From Curtobacterium sp. MCJR17_055 (GTDB taxonomy: Bacteria > Actinomycetota > Actinomycetes > Actinomycetales > Microbacteriaceae), in contig NZ_QKLF01000003.1 in the NCBI RefSeq assembly GCF_003224335.1, positions 186,001-250,000 on the forward strand: a DNA stretch of 64,000 nucleotides, written 5' to 3'. Made by a program: the position numbers and the translations under genes. Each line of letters begins with the position of its first letter. Positions within the stretch are counted from its first letter, which is position 1. Under the pieces are notes generated by a model. That model worked only from the letters and a program-made list of their open reading frames with translations, did not search any database and was not told where the DNA came from. This document shows positions 55,343 through 64,000 of this stretch, in pieces.

Positions 55343-55771
55343 ATGACCGACAGCACCAGCACCAGCACCGGAGCGGTCCTCGACCGCGCGCGCTTCGGTG
55401 CGGACGGACTGCTCCCCGCCATCGTGCAGGAGGAATCGTCGAAGGACGTCCTCATGCTCGGCTACATGGACCGGGAGGCCCTCCGCCGCACCCTGACCGA
55501 GGGTCGGGTGACCTTCTGGTCGCGGTCCCGGCGCGAGTACTGGCGCAAGGGCGACACGTCCGGGCACGCCCAGTACGTCCGCGGTGCGGCCCTCGACTGC
55601 GACGACGACACCCTGCTCGTGACGGTGCACCAGGTGGGGGCGGCCTGCCACACCGGTGCGCGCAGCTGCTTCGACGTCGACCCGCTCGACCCGGTGACGG
55701 CGTCCGCACCGGCCGACGCGCAGACCGGCCCCGGCGACGCCGCCGAGCCCGCGGCGGGGTCCGACCGGTGA
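55343..55771 (+). CDS. hisI: Phosphoribosyl-AMP cyclohydrolase
   Basis: Third histidine step, opening the adenine ring of PR-AMP. The 142 residues include [27 protein letters not shown] (family signature, shown in part), [15 protein letters not shown] and the zinc/metal ligands in [10 protein letters not shown] and [12 protein letters not shown]. The final 25 residues or so are Ala/Pro/Asp-rich and unconserved. It overlaps trpE by 4 bp, tying histidine and tryptophan genes into one unit. Confidence 0.96.
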   Translation: MTDSTSTSTGAVLDRARFGADGLLPAIVQEESSKDVLMLGYMDREALRRTLTEGRVTFWSRSRREYWRKGDTSGHAQYVRGAALDCDDDTLLVTVHQVGAACHTGARSCFDVDPLDPVTASAPADAQTGPGDAAEPAAGSDR

Positions 55772-57300
55772 GCGACGCACCCCGCACCACCAGCCGTGCC
55801 GACTTCGACCGGCTGGTCGCCGAGGGGCACCGCGTCGTCCCCGTCGTCCGTGCGCTCTTCGCCGACAGCGAGACGCCCGTCGGTGTCTACCGGAAGCTCG
55901 CCGACGGACGCCCCGGGTCGTTCCTGCTCGAGTCCGCCGGACAGGGTGGGCTGTGGTCGCGCTGGTCCTTCGTCGGCGTGCGGAGCTTCGGCGTCCTGAC
56001 GCAGGAGGGTGACCGGGCGGCCTGGATCGACACCGGCCTGTCGGCGGAACGTGCCGTCGGGTCCCTCGACGGCGCTCCGCTGGAGGTCCTCGCCCGACTG
56101 CACGAGCGGTGGGCCACACCCCGCGTGCCCGGGACCCCGCCGCTCGTCGGCGGCACGGTGGGGTTCATCGGGTGGGAGGCCGTCCGCCAGCTCGAGCACC
56201 TGCCCGACGCGCCGCCGGCGGACTTCGACGTGCCCGGCCAGGCGCTGTCCTTCGTCGCCGAGCTGGCCGCGCTCGACCACCGCACCGGGCTCGTGCTGCT
56301 CGTCGCGAGCGCCCTGCACGACGGCACGGACGACGCCGACACGCTGTGGTCCGACGCCCAGACCCGACTCGACCGGATGCAGGCCGACCTCGTGCAGCCG
56401 AGCGTCGCCACCGTCGCCGAGGCGTTCGACATCGCCGAACCGACCGCACGCTCCCGGTCCACCCCGGAGGAGTACGCGGCGGCGATCGAGCGGTCGAAGC
56501 GGTACATCCGCGACGGCGACGTCTTCCAGGTGGTCATCTCGCAGCGGTTCGACCACGACGTGACGGCCGACCCGCTGGACGTCTACCGCGTGCTGCGGAC
56601 GCTCAACCCGAGCCCGTACATGTACTTCCTGTCCCTGGCGGGCACCGATGGCGAGCCCTTCTGGATCGTCGGCGCGTCGCCGGAGGCGCTCGTGAAGGTC
56701 CAGGACGGCCGGGCCATGACGCACCCGATCGCCGGCTCCCGACCCCGCGGTGCCACCACGGAGGAGGACGTCCGCCTGGGCGAGGAACTGCTGCAGGACC
56801 CGAAGGAACGGGCCGAGCACCTCATGCTCGTCGACCTGGCCCGCAACGACCTGCAGAAGGTGTGCGAGCCGGGCACGGTCGCGGTGACCGAGTTCATGAC
56901 GGTCGAACGGTTCAGCCACGTCATGCACCTCGTGTCGAGCGTCGAGGGGGCCGTCCGGCCCGGGGCGTCCGCGATCGACGTGTTCCGCGCGACCTTCCCG
57001 GCCGGCACGCTCTCCGGGGCACCGAAGCCGCGGGCACTGCAGATCATCGACGAGCTCGAACCGGCGGCGCGCGGTGCCTACGCGGGCGTCGTCGGGTACT
57101 TCGACTTCGCCGGGGACGCCGACGTCGCGATCGCGATCCGCACCGCCCTGATCCAGGACGGCGTCGCCCGGGTGCAGGCCGGGGCCGGGCTCGTCGCCGA
57201 CTCCGACCCGACGAGCGAGCACCTCGAGTCGGTCAACAAGGCCGCGGCGCCGCTGCGTGCCGTCGCGACCGCGAACCGGATGACCGGGGTGCTCCGGTGA
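55768..57300 (+). CDS. trpE: Anthranilate synthase component I
   Basis: Converts chorismate and ammonia to anthranilate. The 510 residues comprise the N-terminal domain with the Trp-feedback LLES motif ([10 protein letters not shown]) and the chorismate-binding domain: [69 protein letters not shown] and [17 protein letters not shown]. The glutamine amidotransferase partner (trpG) is not in the window. The following membrane protein overlaps it by 4 bp. Confidence 0.97.
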   Translation: MSDAPRTTSRADFDRLVAEGHRVVPVVRALFADSETPVGVYRKLADGRPGSFLLESAGQGGLWSRWSFVGVRSFGVLTQEGDRAAWIDTGLSAERAVGSLDGAPLEVLARLHERWATPRVPGTPPLVGGTVGFIGWEAVRQLEHLPDAPPADFDVPGQALSFVAELAALDHRTGLVLLVASALHDGTDDADTLWSDAQTRLDRMQADLVQPSVATVAEAFDIAEPTARSRSTPEEYAAAIERSKRYIRDGDVFQVVISQRFDHDVTADPLDVYRVLRTLNPSPYMYFLSLAGTDGEPFWIVGASPEALVKVQDGRAMTHPIAGSRPRGATTEEDVRLGEELLQDPKERAEHLMLVDLARNDLQKVCEPGTVAVTEFMTVERFSHVMHLVSSVEGAVRPGASAIDVFRATFPAGTLSGAPKPRALQIIDELEPAARGAYAGVVGYFDFAGDADVAIAIRTALIQDGVARVQAGAGLVADSDPTSEHLESVNKAAAPLRAVATANRMTGVLR

Positions 57301-58085
57301 AGCGCTCCCGACCGCTCGTGGTCGTCGTCGGGCTCGCGGTCGCGGGCCTCGTGATGCTCGCGTGGACGCAGACCTGGTTCACCGTGCACCTCGACCACTC
57401 CGCGGCGGTCGTGAAGACCGTGGCCGCCGACGGCGCGACGGTCGTGCCGCAGTACACCGCGGTCGCGATCGCGAGCCTCGCGCTGTTCCTCGCGTTGACG
57501 ATCGCCGGTCGTGTCGTCCGGGTCGTGCTCGCGGTCGTGCAGGTCCTGCTCGGCGTGGCCGTCGTGGTGACCGGGATCTCCGCACTGTCCGACCCGGTGG
57601 CCGCCGCACGCAGCGCCGTGGGGTCCGTCGCCGGCGTGAGCGACATCGGCGCCGTCCGGCAGGTCGTCACGCGCGTCGACGTCAGCATCTGGCCCGTGGT
57701 GGGGATCACCGGCGGCGTGCTCGCAGCCCTCCTCGGCGTCGCCGTGCTCGTCCTGCAGCGGTCCTGGCCCGGTCCGAGCCGGAAGTACGGCGACGCCGCC
57801 ACGCCCGGGTCGGCAGCGGACGTCTCCGGCTCCCATGCGTCGGACGGCACCGGCACGTCGGACGGCGCCGGCACGTCAGACGGGACCGGCGCCTCCCGGA
57901 CCGGGTCCCGGGCGCCCGTCGTCCGCGACGCCGTCGTCGACTGGGACGACCTGAGCGCGGGTCTCGACCCGACCGCGGGGGACGCCGCCGACGGGCGGGT
58001 CCGGACCACGGACGCGGTAGGATCGTCGGAGCGTCGCCCGACCGGCGGCGCCAGCGACAACGAGGAGCACCGTGAGCAACACTGA
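57297..58085 (+). CDS. Trp biosynthesis-associated membrane protein
   Basis: A 262-residue actinobacterial membrane protein of the trp-operon family (TIGR02234-like). The short basic N-terminus is followed by four predicted helices (near residues 8-28, 57-77, 82-103 and 141-162), with the conserved WTQTWFTV motif after the first. The C-terminal 90 residues are a soluble tail rich in Ser/Asp/Gly/Thr with small internal repeats (TSDGAG, TSDGTG). The function is not established; placement suggests a link to tryptophan or chorismate metabolism or transport. The GTG overlaps the trpE stop; it overlaps the next gene by 14 bp. Confidence 0.88.
   Translation: MKRSRPLVVVVGLAVAGLVMLAWTQTWFTVHLDHSAAVVKTVAADGATVVPQYTAVAIASLALFLALTIAGRVVRVVLAVVQVLLGVAVVVTGISALSDPVAAARSAVGSVAGVSDIGAVRQVVTRVDVSIWPVVGITGGVLAALLGVAVLVLQRSWPGPSRKYGDAATPGSAADVSGSHASDGTGTSDGAGTSDGTGASRTGSRAPVVRDAVVDWDDLSAGLDPTAGDAADGRVRTTDAVGSSERRPTGGASDNEEHREQH
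58018..58023 (+). promoter_or_regulatory. Candidate internal -10 upstream of the HGxxPAAW gene
   Basis: TAGGAT about 48 nt before the GTG at 58072, inside the preceding gene. Confidence 0.35.
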
Positions 58086-58311
58086 GCCCGCAGAACTCGG
58101 CGAAGGCCACTCGCCGGCGGCCTGGACGGCCGTCGTCATCATGCTGATCGGCTTCGCCGCCGGGACGCTCTTCTTCTGGTTCGACATGGCCTGGGGCGTG
58201 TGGGCATCCGCCGCCGTCGTGGTCATCGGTCTCGTCGTCGGCGCGGTCATGGGCAAGGCCGGCTACGGCGTGAACGGCCCGAAGTTCGTCCCCAAGCACC
58301 ACGGCGAGTGA
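58072..58311 (+). CDS. HGxxPAAW family membrane protein
   Basis: A 79-residue protein of the small actinobacterial family named for the motif seen here as GHSPAAW (residues 12-18). Two membrane helices follow (about 19-38 and 44-62), then a short basic tail (GPKFVPKHHGE). It is regularly found in trp gene clusters next to trpC; its function is unknown. It overlaps the upstream gene by 14 bp and precedes trpC by 4 bp. Confidence 0.9.
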   Translation: MSNTEPAELGEGHSPAAWTAVVIMLIGFAAGTLFFWFDMAWGVWASAAVVVIGLVVGAVMGKAGYGVNGPKFVPKHHGE

Positions 58312-58315
58312 GCGC

Positions 58316-59113
58316 GTGCCTGCCGCGCCCTCCGAGAACCTCCTCCTGACCCTCGTCGCCGGCGCGCTCGAGGACGCCGCGGCCCGTCGCCTGGACCGGC
58401 CGTACGCGGACGTCGAGCGTGACCTCGACCGGGTCGCGTCCCCGCTCGACGCCCTCACGTTCCTCACGCCGGGGGACCGCGTCAAGGTCCTCGCCGAGGT
58501 CAAGCGGGCCAGCCCGTCCCGTGGGTCGATGGCGCCCATCGAGGACCCGGCGTCGCTCGCCGCCGACTACGAGCGCGGCGGAGCCTCGGCGATCAGCGTC
58601 CTGACCGAAGGGCGCAGGTTCCTCGGGTCGCTCGCCGACCTCGAGGCGGTCAAGGCCCGGGTGTCGGTGCCGGTGCTCCGCAAGGACTTCATCGCCGACC
58701 CGTACCAGGTGCTGGAAGCGCGTGCGGCGGGGGCCGACCTCGTCCTGCTGATCGTCGCCGCACTCGAGCAGCCCGCCCTGGGCGAGCTGCACGGCCTCGC
58801 CGAGGAGCTCGGTATGCGCGTCCTGGTCGAGGCGCACTCGGCGGACGAGGTCTCCCGTGGGCTGGACGCCGGTGCTCGCATCCTGGGTGTCAACGCCCGC
58901 GACCTCACCGACTTCTCGCTCGACCGTGACCTGTTCGGCTCGCTCGCCGACCGCATCCCCGACGGGGTCGTGCGCGTCGCCGAGTCCGCCGTGAAGACCC
59001 CCGCCGACGTCGCCCACTACCGGTCCGCCGGGGCGGACGTCGTCCTCGTCGGGGAGGCGCTCGTCACCGGCGCCGACCCCGCCGCCACGCTCGCGTCGTT
59101 CATCGACGGCTGA
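58316..59113 (+). CDS. trpC: Indole-3-glycerol phosphate synthase
   Basis: Ring closure of carboxyphenylamino-deoxyribulose phosphate to indole-glycerol phosphate. The 265-residue TIM barrel has [17 protein letters not shown] with the catalytic Lys, [53 protein letters not shown] and [12 protein letters not shown]. It is monofunctional. No trpF follows, consistent with the actinobacterial use of a dual HisA/TrpF isomerase. trpB follows after 43 bp. Confidence 0.97.
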   Translation: MPAAPSENLLLTLVAGALEDAAARRLDRPYADVERDLDRVASPLDALTFLTPGDRVKVLAEVKRASPSRGSMAPIEDPASLAADYERGGASAISVLTEGRRFLGSLADLEAVKARVSVPVLRKDFIADPYQVLEARAAGADLVLLIVAALEQPALGELHGLAEELGMRVLVEAHSADEVSRGLDAGARILGVNARDLTDFSLDRDLFGSLADRIPDGVVRVAESAVKTPADVAHYRSAGADVVLVGEALVTGADPAATLASFIDG

Positions 59114-59156
59114 CAACCCGTCCGGCCCCGTGCCGGGCACTCCCGGGAGCACCACC

Positions 59157-60371
59157 GTGACCTCACTCCGTGACCTGCAAGGCCCGTACTTCGGCGACTT
59201 CGGCGGGCGGTTCGTCCCCGAGTCGCTCGTCCTGGCGCTCGACGAGCTCGAAGCCGCCTTCCGGGAGGCCTGGGCCGACCAGTCCTTCCGGGACGAGCTC
59301 GACACGCTCCACCGCGAGTACACCGGGCGGCCGTCGATCATCACCGAGGTGCCGCGGTTCGCGAAGCACGCCGGTGGTGCCCGGGTGGTCCTGAAGCGCG
59401 AGGACCTCAACCACACCGGCTCGCACAAGATCAACAACGTCCTCGGGCAGGCGCTCGTCGCGCGCCGGCTCGGCAAGACCCGCCTGATCGCGGAGACCGG
59501 AGCGGGACAGCACGGCGTCGCGACCGCGACGGCGGCGGCCCTCTTCGGCATGGACTGCGTCGTGTACATGGGCGCCGTCGACACCGAGCGACAGGCGCTC
59601 AACGTGGCCCGCATGCGGCTCCTCGGCGCGCAGGTCATCCCGGTGGAGACCGGCTCGCGCACGCTGAAGGACGCCATCAACGAGGCCCTGCGGGACTGGG
59701 TCGCGAACGTCGATTCGACGCACTACCTGCTCGGGACCGTCGCCGGTCCGCACCCGTTCCCGGAGATGGTGCGACAGTTCCACAAGGTGATCGGCGAAGA
59801 GGCGCGTCAGCAGGTCCTCGACCGCGTCGGGCGCCTGCCGGACGTCGTCGCCGCCTGCGTCGGCGGTGGGTCGAACGCCATGGGCATCTTCGAGGCCTTC
59901 CTCGACGACGAGTCCGTCCGGCTGTACGGCTTCGAGGCCGGGGGCGACGGGGTGGAGACGGGTCGGCACGCCGCGAGCATCACCCTCGGTCGCGAGGGCG
60001 TCCTGCAGGGTGCGAAGTCCTACCTGATGCAGGACGAGGACGGGCAGACGATCGAGAGCCACAGCATCTCGGCCGGGCTCGACTACCCGAGCGTCGGACC
60101 GGAGCACGCCTACCTGGCCTCGATCGGTCGGGCGACGTACGAGCCGATCACGGACACCGAGGCGATGGAGGCCTTCCGCCTGTTGAGCCGGACCGAGGGC
60201 ATCATCCCCGCGATCGAGTCGTCCCACGCCCTGGCCGGGGCGATCAAGCTCGGCAAGGAGCTCGGCCCCGACGGCGTCGTCCTCGTGAACCTGTCCGGCC
60301 GCGGCGACAAGGACGTGGCCTCCGCCAGTCGGTACTTCGGCATCCTCGACGAGACGGCGGTGCAGTCGTGA
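59157..60371 (+). CDS. trpB: Tryptophan synthase beta chain
   Basis: PLP enzyme joining indole and serine. The 404 residues from GTG 59157 open [24 protein letters not shown]; the PLP lysine lies in [21 protein letters not shown], with [13 protein letters not shown] and the Gly-rich phosphate loop [17 protein letters not shown] precedes this GTG; an in-frame GTG at 59130 would add nine residues without family support. Its stop overlaps trpA by 4 bp. Confidence 0.97.
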   Translation: MTSLRDLQGPYFGDFGGRFVPESLVLALDELEAAFREAWADQSFRDELDTLHREYTGRPSIITEVPRFAKHAGGARVVLKREDLNHTGSHKINNVLGQALVARRLGKTRLIAETGAGQHGVATATAAALFGMDCVVYMGAVDTERQALNVARMRLLGAQVIPVETGSRTLKDAINEALRDWVANVDSTHYLLGTVAGPHPFPEMVRQFHKVIGEEARQQVLDRVGRLPDVVAACVGGGSNAMGIFEAFLDDESVRLYGFEAGGDGVETGRHAASITLGREGVLQGAKSYLMQDEDGQTIESHSISAGLDYPSVGPEHAYLASIGRATYEPITDTEAMEAFRLLSRTEGIIPAIESSHALAGAIKLGKELGPDGVVLVNLSGRGDKDVASASRYFGILDETAVQS

Positions 60372-61162
60372 GCACGAACAAGACCGTCGCCGCGACCATC
60401 GACCGCGCGAACGACGAGCGCGCCGGTGCCGTCGTCGGGTACCTCCCGGCGGGCTACCCGGACCTGCAGACGAGCATCGACGCCGCCGTGGCCCTCGCCG
60501 AGAACGGCGTCGACGTCATCGAGCTCGGGCTGCCGTACTCCGACCCCGTGATGGACGGACCGGTCATCCAGCGCGCCGCGGAGGAGAGCCTGGCGAACGG
60601 CTTCAAGGTCGCGCAGGTCTTCGACGCGGTGCACGCGATAACCGAGGGCGTCGACACCCCCGTCCTCGTGATGACGTACTGGAACCCCGTGCTGCGGTAC
60701 GGCGTGGACCGGTTCGCGGACGACCTCGTCGCGGCCGGGGCGGCCGGCCTCATCACGCCGGACCTGATCCCGGACGAGGGCCGGCAGTGGATCGACGCCT
60801 CGGAGCGCACCGGGCTCGACCGGGTGTTCCTCGCGGCCCCGTCCTCCACGGACGCCCGGATGAAGCAGGCCGTGGACCGGAGCCGCGGCTTCGTCTACGC
60901 CGTCTCGACGATGGGCGTCACCGGTGCCCGATCCGGCGTCGACAGCGCGGCCCGCACCGTCGTCTCGCGGCTCCGCGACGCCGGTGTCGAGCGCACGTGC
61001 GTCGGCCTCGGCATCTCGACCGCCGACCAGGTCGCCGAGGTGCTCGAGTACGCGGACGGCGCGATCATCGGCTCCGCGTTCGTCCGGGCACTGGCGGACC
61101 TCGGGGTCACCGGCGTCGCGGAGCGTGCCGCCGACCTGTCGTCGGGTTCCGCGCGGCGCTGA
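60368..61162 (+). CDS. trpA: Tryptophan synthase alpha chain
   Basis: Cleaves indole-glycerol phosphate and channels indole to TrpB. The 264-residue TIM barrel has [22 protein letters not shown], the catalytic Glu in [21 protein letters not shown] with the Asp, [16 protein letters not shown] and [14 protein letters not shown]. The GTG overlaps the trpB stop. It ends the trp gene run; lgt begins about 100 bp later behind its own promoter. Confidence 0.97.
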   Translation: MSTNKTVAATIDRANDERAGAVVGYLPAGYPDLQTSIDAAVALAENGVDVIELGLPYSDPVMDGPVIQRAAEESLANGFKVAQVFDAVHAITEGVDTPVLVMTYWNPVLRYGVDRFADDLVAAGAAGLITPDLIPDEGRQWIDASERTGLDRVFLAAPSSTDARMKQAVDRSRGFVYAVSTMGVTGARSGVDSAARTVVSRLRDAGVERTCVGLGISTADQVAEVLEYADGAIIGSAFVRALADLGVTGVAERAADLSSGSARR

Positions 61163-61179
61163 GCCGGGTCGACCCGCGC

Positions 61180-61185
61180 TACAGT
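61180..61185 (+). promoter_or_regulatory. -10 element for lgt
   Basis: TACAGT about 73 nt before the lgt ATG at 61259. Confidence 0.4.
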
Positions 61186-61258
61186 GATCGGGGCCGACCG
61201 GCCCCCGGCACCACCAGGACCGGCGACCACCAGCCCCGTGAAAGGCGACAGCACCCAC

Positions 61259-62248
61259 ATGTCCCTCCTGAGCATCCCGAGCCCGAGCACGGCGTGGCAG
61301 TACTTCGACCTGACCGCCTGGCTGCAGAGCACGTTCGGCATCTCGATGCCGCTGGACTTCCGGATCCACGCGTACGCGATCTGCATCCTCGTCGGGATCG
61401 TCATCGCGGTGCTGCTCACGAACTCCCGGCTGAACGCGCGCGGTGCCGAGCGCTGGGTCATCATCGACATCGCCATCTGGGCGGTGCCGGCGGGCATCAT
61501 CGGCGGCCGCCTGTTCCACGTGCTCACGCACGTCGACGACTACTTCGGTCCCGGGATCGACCCGCTCTCGGTGTTCTACGTGTGGGAGGGCGGACTCGCG
61601 ATCTTCGGCGCGCTGATCCTCGGGTCGCTCGGCGCCTGGATCGGCTGCCGGCAGACCGGCCTGCGGTTCTCGGCGTTCATCGACGCCGCCGCGCCCGGCG
61701 TCCTGCTCGCCCAGGCCGCCGGCCGTCTCGGCAACTACTTCAACCACGAGCTGTTCGGCATGCCGACGAGCCTGCCGTGGGGCCTGCAGATCGAGGCGAC
61801 CAACCCGGCGTACCCGGCCGGCCTGCCCGAGGGCGTCCTGTTCCACCCGACCTTCCTGTACGAGATCATCTGGAACGTCGTCGGTGCCGTGGTCATCCTG
61901 CTCCTCGACCGGAAGTTCCGCCTGCAGTGGGGTCGTGTGATGGCCCTGTACCTCATCTGGTACGGCGTCGGCCGCTCCGTCCTCGAGTCGATCCGCGTGG
62001 ACACGAGCGAGACCTTCGGCGGCGTCCGGACCAACGTCTGGATGTCCTTCGCCGCGATCCTGCTGGGCCTGCTGGTCTTCTGGGTGCAGTCCCGTCGTCA
62101 CCTCGGCAAGGAGCCGAGCCCGTACCTGCCGGGTCGCGAGCCCCGCTCGAAGTCCGATGTAGACTCGGACGACACCTACTCGGAGCACGACACCACGACC
62201 GGTGTCGCCGATCCGGAGCCGGTCGCCAGCGCAGCCGACCGACACTGA
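61259..62248 (+). CDS. lgt: Prolipoprotein diacylglyceryl transferase
   Basis: Membrane enzyme adding diacylglycerol to the lipobox Cys of prolipoproteins such as the FKBP lipoprotein encoded at 1334. The 329 residues have about seven membrane helices, IHAYAICILVGIVIA with the essential His, GGRLFHVLTH, the signature AAGRLGNYFNHELFG and HPTFLYEIIWN. The C-terminal 60 residues are a charged cytoplasmic tail. The ATG at 61259 is preferred; an in-frame GTG at 61238 would add seven residues and has a weaker context. Placement after trpA is a known actinobacterial arrangement. Confidence 0.94.
   Translation: MSLLSIPSPSTAWQYFDLTAWLQSTFGISMPLDFRIHAYAICILVGIVIAVLLTNSRLNARGAERWVIIDIAIWAVPAGIIGGRLFHVLTHVDDYFGPGIDPLSVFYVWEGGLAIFGALILGSLGAWIGCRQTGLRFSAFIDAAAPGVLLAQAAGRLGNYFNHELFGMPTSLPWGLQIEATNPAYPAGLPEGVLFHPTFLYEIIWNVVGAVVILLLDRKFRLQWGRVMALYLIWYGVGRSVLESIRVDTSETFGGVRTNVWMSFAAILLGLLVFWVQSRRHLGKEPSPYLPGREPRSKSDVDSDDTYSEHDTTTGVADPEPVASAADRH
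62160..62165 (+). promoter_or_regulatory. Candidate -10 for gltB inside lgt
   Basis: TAGACT in the lgt 3' end; it would give a leader of about 265 nt for gltB. Confidence 0.3.
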
Positions 62249-62435
62249 GGTCCCGACCTCTCCCGAACCCAGCACCACACCGCGATCGCGGTCCGCCACA
62301 AGCGGGCCCCACTCCTCGCACGCCGCCCGGACACCTCCTGGCGGCGAGCACGGGCACCAGTCCCGCCCGCTCGGGCGGAACGCACCACCGGGCCACCGCT
62401 GTCCCTGTTCCACTTCCTCGTGAGGACGGTTCCCC
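62249..62435 (+). promoter_or_regulatory. Noncoding leader between lgt and gltB
   Basis: This 187-bp gap holds no plausible gene. Two hairpins are visible: CGCCGCC/GGCGGCG with a 12-nt loop (62321-62346) and CCGCCCG/CGGGCGG with a 2-nt loop (62363-62378). GAGGACGG precedes the gltB ATG. Either hairpin could end lgt transcripts or affect gltB expression. Confidence 0.45.
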
Positions 62436-64000
62436 ATGGCGCTCCTGCCATCTCAGCCCTCTGCAGTCCCGAACGGCGCGACGGACTCGTCGTCCCGGAC
62501 CGGGCTCCGCTCGCCGCACCGACGTTTCTCGGCGGTCCCCGACGCCGCCGGGATGTACGACCCGGCGAACGAGAAGGACGCCTGTGGTCTCGCGATGGTC
62601 GCGACGCTCCGCGGGACGCCCGGGCACGACATCGTCGACGCCGCGCTCGGCGCGCTCCGGAACCTCGAGCACCGCGGTGCCGTGGGCTCGGACGCCGGCA
62701 CCGGTGACGGCGCGGGCATCCTCTGTCAGGTCCCGGACGCGTTCTTCCGCGAGGTCGCGCCGTTCGCCCTGCCGGACGCCGGCCAGTACGCGGTCGGCAC
62801 CGCCTACCTGCCGCTCGACGTCGACGCCCGCGCCACCGTGAAGGCGACCGTCGAGGCACTCGCGGCGGACGAGGGGCTCCGCGTGCTCGGCTGGCGTGAG
62901 GTGCCGGTCCGGCCCGAGGTCCTCGGCACCCTGGCGCGTGCGGCGATGCCCGCCTTCGAGCAGGTCTTCGTCGTGTCCACGCACACGGACGAGCACGGCG
63001 CGCCGCGTTCCGGCATCGAGCTCGACCGCCAGGCGTTCCGACTCCGGAAGCGTGCGGAGCAGGACAGCGAGCTCTACTTCATGTCGCTGTCGAGCCGCAC
63101 CATGGTCTACAAGGGCATGGTCACGACGCTCCAGCTCGAGCCGTTCTACCCCGACCTCAGCGACGAGCGCTTCGCGTCGCGTCTGGCGATCGTGCACTCG
63201 CGCTACTCGACGAACACCTTCCCGTCGTGGCCGCTCGCGCAGCCGTTCCGCTCCCTCGCCCACAACGGTGAGATCAACACCGTGCGCGGCAACCGGAACT
63301 GGATGCGGGCCCGCCAGTCGCAGCTCGAGAGCGAGCTCCTCGGCGACATGGCACCGCTGCTGCCGATCGTGAGCCCGGGTGCGAGCGACTCCGCGTCGTT
63401 CGACGAGGTGCTCGAACTCCTCACCCTGACCGGTCGGTCCCTCCCGCACGCGATGTCGATGATGGTGCCGGAGGCCTGGGAGAACCAGGTCGACATGGAC
63501 CCCGAACTCCGCGCCTTCTACGAGTACCACTCGATGCTCATGGAGCCGTGGGACGGCCCCGCCGCGATCACGTTCACCGACGGCACGCTCGTCGGCGCCA
63601 CGCTCGACCGCAACGGCCTGCGTCCCGGACGCTTCCTGGTGACCGACGACGGGCTCATCGTGATGGGCAGCGAGACGGGCGTCATCGACGTGCCCGCGTC
63701 GAAGGTGGTCCGCAAGGGCCGTCTGCGCCCGGGCCGGATGTTCCTCGTCGACACCGAGAACGGCCGGATCATCGAGGACGACGAGGTCAAGCGCGAGCTC
63801 GCCGCGTCCGGACCCTGGTCCGAGTGGCTCGAGTCCGGTCGCATCAACCTGGCCGACCTGCCCGAGCGCGAGCACATCGTGCACACCCCGGCCTCGGTCA
63901 CCCGGCGGCAGCGCGCCTTCGGGTACACCGAGGAAGAGGTCCGGATCCTGCTCCGCCCGATGGCGCAGACCGGGGCCGAGCCGCTCGGCGCGATGGGCTC
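62436..64000 (+). CDS. gltB: Glutamate synthase large subunit (3' end outside window)
   Basis: GltB (NADPH-GOGAT alpha chain) makes two glutamates from glutamine and 2-oxoglutarate. Only the first 521 codons of a protein of about 1,500 residues are present. After a propeptide of about 50 residues comes the mature N-terminal nucleophile Cys in NEKDACGLAMVATLRG, then the class II glutaminase domain (LEHRGAVGSDAGTGDGAG, FAIVHSRYSTNTFPSWPLAQ-like block, AHNGEINTVRGNRNWM, DRNGLRPGRFLVTDDG). The ATG at 62436 has GAGGACGG upstream. gltD would be expected downstream. Confidence 0.95.
   Translation, partial: MALLPSQPSAVPNGATDSSSRTGLRSPHRRFSAVPDAAGMYDPANEKDACGLAMVATLRGTPGHDIVDAALGALRNLEHRGAVGSDAGTGDGAGILCQVPDAFFREVAPFALPDAGQYAVGTAYLPLDVDARATVKATVEALAADEGLRVLGWREVPVRPEVLGTLARAAMPAFEQVFVVSTHTDEHGAPRSGIELDRQAFRLRKRAEQDSELYFMSLSSRTMVYKGMVTTLQLEPFYPDLSDERFASRLAIVHSRYSTNTFPSWPLAQPFRSLAHNGEINTVRGNRNWMRARQSQLESELLGDMAPLLPIVSPGASDSASFDEVLELLTLTGRSLPHAMSMMVPEAWENQVDMDPELRAFYEYHSMLMEPWDGPAAITFTDGTLVGATLDRNGLRPGRFLVTDDGLIVMGSETGVIDVPASKVVRKGRLRPGRMFLVDTENGRIIEDDEVKRELAASGPWSEWLESGRINLADLPEREHIVHTPASVTRRQRAFGYTEEEVRILLRPMAQTGAEPLGAMG

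Overview
The window is about 70% or more G+C, uses GTG starts heavily, and reads as a contiguous, almost entirely housekeeping piece of a high-GC actinobacterial chromosome. Gene content and order (proS-nusA-ylxR-infB-rbfA-truB-ribF, rpsD-alaS-ruvX-mltG-aroCKB-efp-nusB, pyrRBC-carAB-pyrF-gmk-rpoZ-metK-priA, hisG/F/I followed by trpE-trpC-trpB-trpA-lgt-gltB) point to Microbacteriaceae. The protein sequences look Curtobacterium-like; that genus call is inference from familiarity, not from a search. No rRNA, tRNA, CRISPR array, prophage or insertion sequence was found.

Layout. 1-7 kb: partial type II asparaginase, OsmC-like protein, FKBP lipoprotein, dxr, the RseP/Rip1 protease, then an NCS1 permease plus cysteine hydrolase pair. 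7-11 kb: ispG, proS and nusA. 11-20 kb: ylxR, infB, rbfA, mutY (opposite strand), a degenerate uridine-kinase-like gene, truB, two small membrane proteins and ribF. 20-24 kb: DUF349 protein and membrane-anchored cyclophilin on the minus strand, rarA, and rpsD behind a long structured leader. 24-35 kb: alaS, ruvX, mltG, the shikimate genes aroC-aroK-aroB, an ABC1/UbiB kinase, efp and nusB. 35-46 kb: a compact pyrimidine operon opened by a PyrR-type leader, running into a fused mIHF-guanylate kinase, rpoZ and metK. 46-53 kb: a helicase-dead PriA, two minus-strand genes (DUF4383 and a conserved unknown), fmt, rsmB and rpe. 53-64 kb: hisE-hisG-hisF-hisI, trpE, two trp-associated membrane proteins, trpC-trpB-trpA, lgt and the start of gltB.

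How the genes work together. The region links translation (NusA, IF2, RbfA, TruB, S4, AlaS, ProS, EF-P, Fmt, RsmB), isoprenoid precursor synthesis (Dxr, IspG), chorismate supply (AroC/K/B) feeding tryptophan synthesis, pyrimidine synthesis from carbamoyl phosphate to UMP, and GMP phosphorylation. Many genes in runs overlap by 4 bp (ATGA/GTGA), implying translational coupling.

Regulation visible in sequence. At least twelve genes have a TAnnnT -10 hexamer ending exactly 6 or 7 nt before the start codon, the signature of leaderless transcripts; this was used to choose several starts (rseP, mutY, truB, rarA and others). mutY and the gene divergent from it share one overlapping bidirectional -10. 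Three intergenic terminators share the same stem core, and a short motif (GCCTCCCGTC plus C or G) recurs in intergenic DNA and protein linkers. The main oddities are the mIHF-Gmk fusion, the tandem PyrR loops, the rpsD leader, the degenerate kinase-like gene and the PriA lacking its ATPase motifs. I did not find a clearly new biological system; the findings are modest and ranked accordingly.
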